Shown here piece by piece: positions 56,647-64,000 of a DNA stretch of 64,000 nt. Both the position numbers and the translations under genes were made by a program. Source of the stretch: Epiperipatus broadwayi. Taxonomy: Eukaryota > Onychophora > Udeonychophora > Euonychophora > Peripatidae. How positions within the stretch are numbered: position 1 is the stretch's first letter; each line of letters starts with the position of its first letter. Location: positions 277,001-341,000 of the forward strand of contig JAQFVV010000151.1 in NCBI GenBank assembly GCA_028023455.1, written 5' to 3'. The notes beneath the pieces were generated by a model. That model searched no databases and was not told where the DNA came from. It saw only the letters and a list, made by a program, of their open reading frames with translations.

Positions 56647-58120
56647 ATGGAAGAGTTTGTTGGAGGTGAATATAAGGACTGGTATGGTGAAGTAGAAAAA
56701 GTGGCAAATAGGGTTTTAGATGAAAATATTCAGAAGAATAAAAGTAATAGAAAAGTGAGAATTAGCAAAAGTGTAAAAGAGAGGGGGAAAGCATGCAGAG
56801 AATATAAATGTGCTATTGAAAACAAAGAAAATGAAAAATATGTTGATATTAAATGGGAAAAGTACTTTTTAAAAAAGAAGTTGGCTAAAATAGATAATTA
56901 TAGAGGGATAATGAAATTAAATAGTAAATTATTGGAGAATATTAATAAAAGTGAAAGAAAGGGGAATAAAAAAATTTGGAAATATATTAAAAGGAATTTA
57001 GGAGAGAGAGAAATATTATTACTAGGTGATGAGGAAAAAGTGTGTAGCTCTAACGAAAAATTAGACAATTTAAGTATGAATGTAGAAAAGATGTTAGATA
57101 TGAAGGACAGAGTGATAATAAACATAAAAGCATATAATAATAGAAATGTTCAGTTTACAAAAAATGAATTGAATGAGGCAGGGAAGATGAATTTAGAAAA
57201 GAGGACAAAATTAAATAATAACTGGAATAATACAAGAATAAAACTACTATTTAAAGGATCACAGAAAGCTAAACAATTATAGGCCAATAATGGTAAAGTC
57301 AGTGTTACATAAAGTTTTCACATATGTTGTGGCTGAAAGAATCACAAAATGGATGGAAGAAAATAATATAGTGAGAGAAATGCAAGAAGGTTTTCGATCG
57401 AATAGGCATATAGAAGATAATTTATTTGTAGTTACACAACTTATAGATATGAAGAGTTATACAGGTAGACAGTTACTAATATCTTTATAGATATAGACAA
57501 GGTATATGATAAGAGTAAATAAAAATAGATTATTGGTAAGTTTAGTAAATTTGGGAATGAATGGAGCTTTAGTAGATCTTATTAAGAGATTGTATGAAAA
57601 TAATTACTATATGTATCAATTAGAAAATATAGAATCAGTTAAGTTAAAAATGGGGTGGGACTAAGGCACAGAAGTCCTAGGTCACCTATTTTATTTTTGT
57701 TACATTTGAGAGAAATGGAGAGAGCAATAGAAAAGCTAGGAAGAGGGGCAGAGCTACCATTAATAGGTAGCCAGGGAATGTATACATTATCAGATTTTTT
57801 TATTTACTGATGATACCTTCTTGTGCACAGAAAGTAGAGAAGATATGAAAGTTATACTGAAGATGGGAACAAGGATGGGTAAAGAGATGAGGATTAAATT
57901 TAGTAAAGAAAAATCAAAAGTAATGATGATAAATGCTGGGAAATGAAAAGAGAAAGAATTTTTATTGGAGGATATAGAGTTAAAGGTGGTGAATAAGTAT
58001 AACTATTTGGGAATCGTCTTAAGTAATCAGAGAAATTTCTTGGATGAATGGGAGAAAAAATTGATAAATAAAGCAAAGAAAAGAATGTGATTGATAAAGA
58101 AATTAATAGTGTATTCATGT
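56647..58120 (+). pseudogene. LINE ORF2 linker and reverse transcriptase
   Basis: The 211-codon open frame 56647-57282 is the Lys/Glu-rich linker. It runs into N-Y-R-P-I-M-V-K-S-V-L-H-K-V-F (RT block 1), E-G-F-R-S-N-R-H (block 2), a frame-shifted I-D-I-D-K (motif A), G-L-R-H-R-S-P-R-S-P (motif B; family Q-G-C-P-L-S-P) and F-T-D-D-T (57,803-57,817; motif C, family [FY]-A-D-D). The block-B and -C substitutions and the stops show loss of function. Then K-Y-N-Y-L-G-I-V-L. Minus-strand ORFs here are antisense. Confidence 0.82.
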
Positions 58121-58969
58121 AATAAATATGATGTAGTTAGAAATTGTATGGGAATGGCAATAGCAGGGTTAACTTATGGTAACGATGCATTATGTATTAG
58201 CAAAGAGGTATTAAATTATTCAGAAAAAGTACAAAGAGAAGTAGGAAGACAATGCATTAGATGCAGATGTGTGGAAGGCAAAAGAGACAATTCAAGGAGA
58301 AATGGGATGGTCAAGTTTTTATATGAGAGATGCAAAAAGCAAAAGGAAAATGTTTAATAGATTGCAATTTATGGATAATAACAGAATAGCCAAAATAGTA
58401 TTTAATTGGTGGGTTATAAGTAAAGAACAAGCAAAAACGTGGGTGAAAAGGTAGTATGGTATGCAGAAGATTTGGATAAAAACTTTATATCAGTATACTT
58501 ATACATACTTATACAAAAGGTGTGATAATTGTGTTAGGAGAATTATTGAGTGTTAGAGTGGTAAGGAAAGGGATAGATGAACAGATGCATTAATAAAAAA
58601 ATAGGAAGTTGGAGAGATGAAGAACTAATATGAAGAGCAAAAAGGGTTTAAATATATATAAAGTAAACAGGATATGGGGTGTGAGTTAATTTATGATAAT
58701 AGCAAGGAAAGTAATTTACTGCTTAAGGCTGACAGGATTGTTAGCAACAAGGGAATATATACATAAATGGAAAAATATGGGTGACTTATTTCTGCAAATT
58801 ATGTAAGGAAGGCATAGAAAATATTAGGTATCTTTTAATTGAATGTAAATGTGTACAAGCAGAAAGGGTTCAAGTAATGAAGTTGTGGGAGAATAAATAT
58901 AAACAAAGTGATTGTACAGAAAGTTGGTTCTTGGTTTTTATGCTGGGTTTGGAAAATATAAGGAGTTGA
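58121..58969 (+). pseudogene. LINE ORF2 C-terminal region
   Basis: Overlapping frames 58091-58357 and 58269-58454 give L-T-Y-G-N-D-A-L and W-S-S-F-Y-M-R-D-A-K. The frame 58781-58969 has C-K-L-C-K-E-G-I-E-N-I-R-Y-L-L-I-E-C, a zinc-type motif seen in all copies of this LINE in the window. Confidence 0.8.
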
Positions 58970-59134
58970 CAAAAATAATGTTGTAGAAATAGGATGGAGC
59001 AGGATAGAGAAGAATATGGGGAAAATGAAGAGTGGGAAATGGAAAGGGAAGGTAAGATTGCTAACAGATTTCTCTGGGAATAGTGACTGAGAGATTCCTG
59101 ACTCCAAGAAAGGAGAAGCCACAGTGCATCACAT

Positions 59135-59212
59135 GTGATTGTGATTGTGTTTAAAAAGAAACATCTTGAAAAGGTGATTGTGATTGTGTTTAAAAAGAAA
59201 CATCTTGAAAAG
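59135..59212 (+). repeat. perfect tandem duplication, 39-bp unit, at LINE 3' end
   Basis: 59135-59173 and 59174-59212 are identical; each begins with GTGATT-GTGATT. CR1-type LINEs end in short direct repeats rather than poly(A), so the GTGATT part may belong to the LINE terminus. Confidence 0.9.
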
Positions 59213-60184
59213 GTTGCATTAAGGAATGAAAGCTGGGTTGATATTTATTTTTTTATAGTTGTCTGTTTCAGTTTTATTTTAAATTAATTATTTTTAATTT
59301 TATATATGAAAGGCAACATTATGGACAACATTAAAATTTTATCATTTAAAGTATATATATATATATATATTAAAAGATTTTCACAAACTTAGCCAGATGT
59401 AAATATTGGAAGTACAACATATAACTAAGATAAACATCAGCTGCAATGTAATTCGTTAAACTAACTAATTAAAATTGGTAATCGCAAACTGAAATCATTC
59501 CATCTAATAATATTTTTATCTGATTTATCTTTAAACGCAAAATGGACCTATTTTTTTATTCTACTATTACAGATATTATGGTAACACATACATATTTTCA
59601 ATATTTATGCACATATATCAACGTACACACACATATAAATAAATAATGAAACAGAAGATGATTAAAATAATTTTCTTTTTTTCATTTACAAATTGCACTT
59701 GTGTATGATTAGAAAATGTTGATTTACTTGTAAATTAAATCAGGATAATTCAGTTACGCTTGGACAGAATAATCATTGATTGTTGATAATATAATTGATA
59801 CTGTGATTTAGTTAATGCACTGGATCTTGTTTATATTTTGTTGTAATTAATATGATTAGAATAAATTATGGAAGACATTAATTATGGTTTTTGTGCACTC
59901 AATTTCTACCAAACTTCTTCACTTTATGGTATCAATCAATATAAATGAAGACTGTAATTAGGTCTATGCTTATGAACAGATGCTTGGTGTACCATCTTTA
60001 TGTAACCTTCTGAATTTGTCAAGATATTTTTTAAAAGTAAAATTTACTTTGGATGAAAATCCTCCAACTTAGTAGAAATATGAATCCCCAAAAGAGTAAG
60101 AACATCTTTAAGCGTCAGCATTTTATAACTTAAGAATCTATTAGCAATTTTCTTCCAATCTCACTATGTTTATGGTATATTGTG
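59213..60184. other. AT-rich intergenic sequence
   Basis: Short (TA)n at about 59,352-59,370. Nothing else recognised. Confidence 0.5.
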
Positions 60185-60300
60185 AAAGCTTTAATAATCA
60201 ATAAATAGAATGGTGGTACTTAATAAATTCTTATCCAGTACTGTCCTATCAAATATTCCAGATCAATTTCTAGTTGTGATGCCTTATTAGTTTAATACTT
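60185..60300 (-). repeat. old HHR-2-related repeat with decayed ribozyme
   Basis: The reverse strand reads CTAATAA, GGCATCACAACTA, GAAATTGATC, TGGAATATTTGATAGG, recognisably the HHR-2 layout (compare CTGACGA, AGGCCACAAGCCA, GAAACTAGTC, TGGGGATATTGGAT) with several core changes. Confidence 0.5.
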
Positions 60301-60869
60301 CATAACTTGTAGTACACTCTGCTTTTGTATTCTTTTGACTTAACCTGATTAATTTAAATATTTTTCTTAAATGAAATTTGAATACAAGTAAGTCTTTATT
60401 GTACCTCTTAATATTGACTATACTTTCAATCCACTTTGTTTAACTATACTAAATATATGCTAAGTTACAATCTATTTTTTCTGAACTTGGGTAACTAAAA
60501 AAATTTAAAGATTTTAAATAAGTCGACTCAAAATAAGATAAATCCTGTGACATGGTGCTTAGTGCATTTGCTGCCATTGTTATGAATTCAGATTTTAAAT
60601 CACATAAAACAGTATTTTTTAAGTAGCTGGGGATTTCTGAATAGATTAAGAATGTCTTTTCAGATGACCAACTCAACCTTTCTAGCCATGTAATTGAAGA
60701 ATAGTTAAAGATAGTGAGGGTTATAATTTCTTCTATCTATCATATAACAAATAGATACCTATTTATTAAATAATAAGTAGCTGACCTGAAATGAGCTGTT
60801 TAAAGACTATGTCACGTTTTTACATTTGTTAGAAGATCATCATCATTTTCCATTATTATAAGTCCACTG
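60301..60869. other. AT-rich intergenic sequence
   Basis: No element recognised; the minus ORF 60449-60676 is unassigned. Confidence 0.45.
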
Positions 60870-61450
60870 TAAGGTGGTTATTTATCCAAGTTTAATCCAT
60901 TTATTTCAACCCCCAGTTTCTCCTCTCTACAACAGTCCAGAAAATTTTCTTATTTCAATCACCTATCTCGTATATGGTCTATTTGTAGATCTTTTACAAT
61001 TTCTTGGAGTCTAATTGAAAACTTCAACTGTTCTATAATAATCTTTTCTAGCAATACGTGCAGCTCAACTCCATTTCTCTCTTTTAACTCTTTCCAATAA
61101 TACTAATGATACCTAATTGTTGTCTCAATCACGTATTTCATTTGTGATATCTTTTTGTTACTCCTAACATATATGTCTCCATAATGCATTGGATCACCTA
61201 TAGTTTTTGTATTGCTTTCTTGATAAATATCCAAGTCTAATATCCATAAGTAAGAACTAGTAAAACACTTCTATTAAAAACCCTCTTTTTTAAAAAACAT
61301 ATATATTTTCTTTTAATATTAATTTATTTCTACCGAAAGAATTTCATCCAAGTTTAATTTTATAATTAATTTTATCAGTTACTTATCTATGTTAATAATC
61401 TGATTAAGGTCATTTTTTATTTTCTTATGAAATAATTCTGCAAAATAATA
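60870..61450 (-). pseudogene. RTE-like LINE remnant, RT C-terminal region
   Basis: The minus strand reads, across stops, L-T-Y-G-Y...T-W (near 61,245), M-L-G-V-T-K-R, R-V-K-R-E-K-W, A-A-R-I-A-R-K-D and P-R-N-C-K-R-S-T-N-R-P. This order matches the LINE pattern L-T-Y-G-x-E-T-W, M-L-G-x-x-x-R-D, W-x-G-H-x-A-R, P-R-x-x-x-R-x-x-G-R-P after the RT. Decayed; probably the same family as the 12.1 and 45.9 kb remnants. Confidence 0.65.
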
Positions 61451-62025
61451 TAACATAAAGAATTTTGCCCAATTCAAACATACAGATTTCTATATTCCAA
61501 TAAGGTTTGTACATACAATAAGTTTGTGCTTCCAATGCATTATGGGTTTGTTGACTGCTACCTTAGATTACAAATTATGAAAGTGAGAAAATATTAGACA
61601 GTGCTTGTTTAAAGACAGTGGCAAAATGAAAAGATGGTAACGCATGATTTTTAATAAGTCGTCTCACCCCAATTTACATATTGACTGTTATTTCTAATGA
61701 CAATAATTTTAATTACTACACACTTCCCTAAAATAAAACGATCAAATTTTATATATAATATGACGGTGTTGAAAATACAATTATTATATTTTCATTTTAA
61801 ATAATGTGGAGAGTCTAAATCATAACAGAAATTACATTCCTGATTAAATAACTTTTTTTTTTTTTTAAGAATTAAAATTTTTACTTTTTCAGACTTAAAT
61901 ATTTAAAATATAATTTATTTACTGCTCTCCTCATAGCTATTATTTATAAGCTTGCGATAAAATTTTGCTAATAAATGATAGCAAAGCCAAAAAATTCGAA
62001 CTGACTTTAAAATCTTTTACAGGTG
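61451..62025. other. AT-rich intergenic sequence
   Basis: No element recognised. Confidence 0.5.
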
Positions 62026-62164
62026 CAATCAGTGATGTTTTTTTTTCTTCTCATATGTCATAGCATCGGCCGGGACGCGAACCCACAACCGTCTGCAACC
62101 AACTACTTGCTTGCAAGGCAGATGCGATGACCTCTCGGCTAACAACGCCTGACAATCAGTGATG
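62026..62164 (-). mobile_element. tRNA-derived SINE, copy 4, with 12-bp TSD
   Basis: CAATCAGTGATG flanks the insertion exactly (62026-62037, 62153-62164). The minus strand has A box 'tagccgagaggtca', B box 'gggttcgcgtccc' and tail 'gatgctatgacatatgagaa' plus A-rich end. The D-arm to anticodon segment ('gcatctgccttgcaagca') suggests a tRNA-Ala(UGC)-like ancestor. Best-preserved copy. Confidence 0.92.
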
Positions 62165-62379
62165 ATTTATCTTCTTTTTTTTATTAACTGACAAATAGTT
62201 AAAAAAATAATATTTTATATTTATTAAATAATAGTTATTGCAAAATTACCAGAGTTAGATCAAATAATTTTACTTTATAATGAATAATAAATCATTTTTG
62301 AAAATCAAATAGAGACTTATTTAAAATGTTAAATGTCAAGCAATAAAATATTCATTCAATGTTTATTTTCAATACGTAT
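62165..62379. other. AT-rich intergenic sequence
   Basis: Nothing recognised. Confidence 0.5.
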
Positions 62380-62750
62380 ATAGATAAATAAGTGAATAGA
62401 CAGACAACCAAGCAGACATGCACAGAAAGGCGGCAGAAATAGAGATAGAAAAAGAGTGACGCAAAGCAGATAAATAGATAAGAAGTAGGTAGATAACTAG
62501 AAAGAGAGCGAGGCAGAGAAGTAAAGACAGACAATCAGACAGATAAATAAACACAGGTGAATAAATTCAGACAGACATACAGATAGAAAAATATGTAGAA
62601 AGACAAATAGATGAATGGATAGATAGATGAATAAGTAGATGGATGGTAGATAAATGAATAGATGTGGCTGGATGGATATGATAGATAGTTAGGCGAATGA
62701 ATGGGCAGATGCATAGATAAATGGATGAATGGATTGATGTATGGATAGAA
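62380..62750. repeat. degenerate GATA/GATG/GACA tetranucleotide array
   Basis: About 370 bp of GAYA/GATG/GAAT-type tetranucleotides with strong strand bias (few C on the plus strand). ORFs at 62352-62554 (minus) translate the array. Confidence 0.85.
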
Positions 62751-63195
62751 ATAAAAAAAATAAAGATTTCTTTAACAGTTATCCATAAAGGAAAAGTAAA
62801 GAAAAAGATATTATTTACTTAGCTTGATAACTGATAAATGTGAGTTTTTTTTTTACAAGTATCCCAACTTTGTTTTATTCTTTAGCTGAAAAGAAATCTA
62901 AATATCCATTTATATCGTTACATAAATGAATAAATTGATTGACTAAACGACTGGATATGGTTGATGGATAGACAAATGGATGGATGGCTATATAAATAAA
63001 CAGATGGACAGATAGGGCTAAAAATAAAGGTTACCCTAGCAGTTTCCCAAAAAGGGAAAGAAAAGGAGAAGACATTATTTATCAATCTTAACAACTGCGA
63101 AGTGGAGAGGTTTTTTTTAACCAGCATCTCAATCTTGTTTGACTCTTTCGTTAAAAGAGTTAGATACTCATTTACATTGCTAAGCAGATGAGAAC
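62750..63195 (+). repeat. direct repeat, ~267-bp unit, linked to the tetranucleotide array
   Basis: 62,750-62,930 and 63,017-63,195 share 'aaataaag.tt..c...agcagtt' openings, a 'gaaa.gagaag.tattattta' block and 'ca..atctcaa.cttgtttgactcttt' blocks, about 70-75% alike. Each is preceded by GATA/GATG repeats, so unit plus microsatellite may form one larger repeat. Confidence 0.65.
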
Positions 63196-63540
63196 AGACT
63201 TTCACCCGACCCACCACTCTCCACTCTATCTCATAACACTGATACACTTGAACACATATATGATAAATAATCACCAATATATGTATTTCATGCTAAACCC
63301 GCAATCATCAGTTGGTTCAGATTATCATCTCTACACATATATGCAATAAGTGCTCAGATATATATTAAGATAGCCAATCTTATACCTTAATGGACATGTT
63401 TCAATCCACTCCACACTCCAATTCTTCAACCGTCCATCCAATTGAAAATTTGATGATGGAATGCTCAAAGGCCACCCTGAGGCTGAGATTATATCACATA
63501 GATTGATACAGGTATATAATAAGCCTGTATTTCAGTTATT
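63196..63540 (-). mobile_element. HHR-1 repeat, copy at 63 kb
   Basis: Minus-oriented unit ('actttcacccgacccaccac' to 'ccaccctgaggctgagatta'), followed by a short plus-oriented tail ('aagcctgtatttcagttatt'). TTACATTG occurs at 63172-63179 and 63539-63546, a possible short TSD, although the right copy resembles the element's own end. Confidence 0.8.
63262..63326 (-). ncRNA. type I hammerhead ribozyme (HHR-1, copy 5)
   Basis: Minus strand: GATAATCTGAACCAA, CTGATGA, TTGCGGGTTTAGCAT, GAAATACATATA, TTGGTGATTATTTATC. Helix I complete; stem II one pair shorter; helix III ATACATAT no longer a perfect palindrome. Probably weakened. Confidence 0.68.
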
Positions 63541-63546
63541 ACATTG

Positions 63547-64000
63547 TTATTGTAGATTAACTGAGACAAAATTCTAGGTTCATTTAAATCCAGACAAAAT
63601 TTCAAGTTTAAACCCAGATTTGCAGGGTGTGTATGCAATCATGACTACCAAGTCATAAATTCAGGACTTTCTACTGCAAAAAGCATGGCTTGCGTGAAAA
63701 CATTAAAATATGTATTCTATGAAATCCCAAAGTTTTTACTATGTAATAAAAGAATACCATCTTTGCTTAGCAACAATTTCTAGTGCATCATATTCTTTTT
63801 TACTACTATTTTTTTTTTTTTTTTGCATTTTAAGAGTGATGATCTTCAACTTTTTACCCACGTTTTTATTAGATAAAACAAAAAATATATATTCTGGGAG
63901 AATTATTCTCAAAAAATAAAGCAAAATACGAAACTTATATGCAACACAATATATAGTATACAGAATCTACAAAAAGAATATAAATAATAAAAAGTACGAA
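63547..64000. other. AT-rich intergenic sequence
   Basis: No element recognised; the ORFs at 63710-63924 are composition-driven. Confidence 0.45.

Larger units (their letters stand above)
54640..59134 (+). mobile_element. CR1-like LINE, near full-length, inactive
   Basis: Order of parts: Cys-rich (PHD-like) finger, coiled coil and SGNH esterase (ORF1, 54,683-55,616), AP endonuclease (about 55,945-56,520), linker (56,647-57,282), reverse transcriptase (57,283 to about 58,120), C-terminal region and Cys motif (to about 58,970), 3' end at about 59,134. An ORF1 with a PHD-like finger plus esterase is the hallmark of CR1-group elements. Multiple stops and frameshifts throughout. Coding strand strongly purine-rich. 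Three 5'-truncated relatives lie at 0.37, 0.54 and 28.3 kb. The 5' limit is uncertain (54.5-54.68 kb). Confidence 0.85.

Noticed and set aside
57900-58118. Minus-strand Ser/Pro/Leu-rich ORF
   Set aside because: Antisense shadow of LINE RT.

Overview
This is an AT-rich (roughly 70-75% A+T by eye) animal genome window with no recognisable host gene. I find no convincing multi-exon gene, rRNA, functional tRNA or CRISPR array. The identifiable content is transposable elements, mostly fossil, plus microsatellites and hairpins. The mix (CR1-type LINE with an esterase ORF1, Penelope-like elements, Merlin and mariner DNA transposons, tRNA-derived SINEs, an LTR whose promoter pairs a TATA box with a TCAGTG initiator) points to an invertebrate. 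An arthropod is possible, but I cannot assign a phylum.

Layout. 0.3-1.2 kb: 3' ends of a CR1-like LINE. 5.6-8.25 kb: a second LINE on the minus strand with endonuclease, RT (YMDD) and a C-terminal zinc motif. 8.6-9.6 kb: an inverted pair of Penelope-like (PLE) 3' ends inside a 21-bp target site duplication (TSD). 11.1-11.9 kb: dead mariner. 12.1-12.6 kb: antisense LINE remnant. 15.6-18.2 kb: a Merlin transposon with ~150-bp inverted repeats, nested between outer inverted ends. 18.5-20.05 kb: a block of tandem and inverted ~450-bp repeats carrying hammerhead-like motifs. 21.4-21.8 kb: a repeat with a well-formed type I hammerhead. 25.5-26.3 kb: SINE, (AAT)n arrays and a suspicious homopolymer-rich stretch. 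27.1-30.4 kb: more hammerhead repeats, LINE and SINE. 33.5 kb: a near-perfect 160-bp hairpin. 35.2-38.7 kb: coiled-coil ORF and a 1.38-kb LTR. 40.6-41.1 kb: a near-perfect palindrome with a hammerhead in each arm. 43.6-44.4 kb: an inverted pair of tRNA-derived elements. 50-54 kb: PLE fragments with GIY-YIG domains, into which a three-unit hammerhead block is inserted. 54.6-59.2 kb: the most complete CR1-like LINE (zinc finger, coiled coil, SGNH esterase, endonuclease, RT). 60.9-63.5 kb: LINE remnant, SINE, GATA-type microsatellite and another hammerhead repeat.

The most interesting signal is a pair of unrelated short repeat families, here called HHR-1 (unit 473 nt between predicted cut sites) and HHR-2 (~450 nt), each carrying a type I hammerhead ribozyme fold with a palindromic helix III. 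Three blocks of these families are bounded by exact 12-14-bp TSDs. All three share one architecture: inverted copy or copies on the left, direct copies on the right. Two PLE pairs and a tRNA-derived element show the same left-inverted/right-direct layout. For the 52.65-53.92 kb block, a paralogous PLE 3' end near 50.0 kb shows the unoccupied site. The simplest reading is that non-autonomous, retrozyme-like RNAs were inserted as multimers by the same machinery, plausibly the PLE RT/GIY-YIG enzyme. Hammerheads in PLEs and animal retrozymes are known; the families, the shared inverted-direct architecture and the non-Watson-Crick 10.1/11.1 pair in both ribozymes are what merit a second look.
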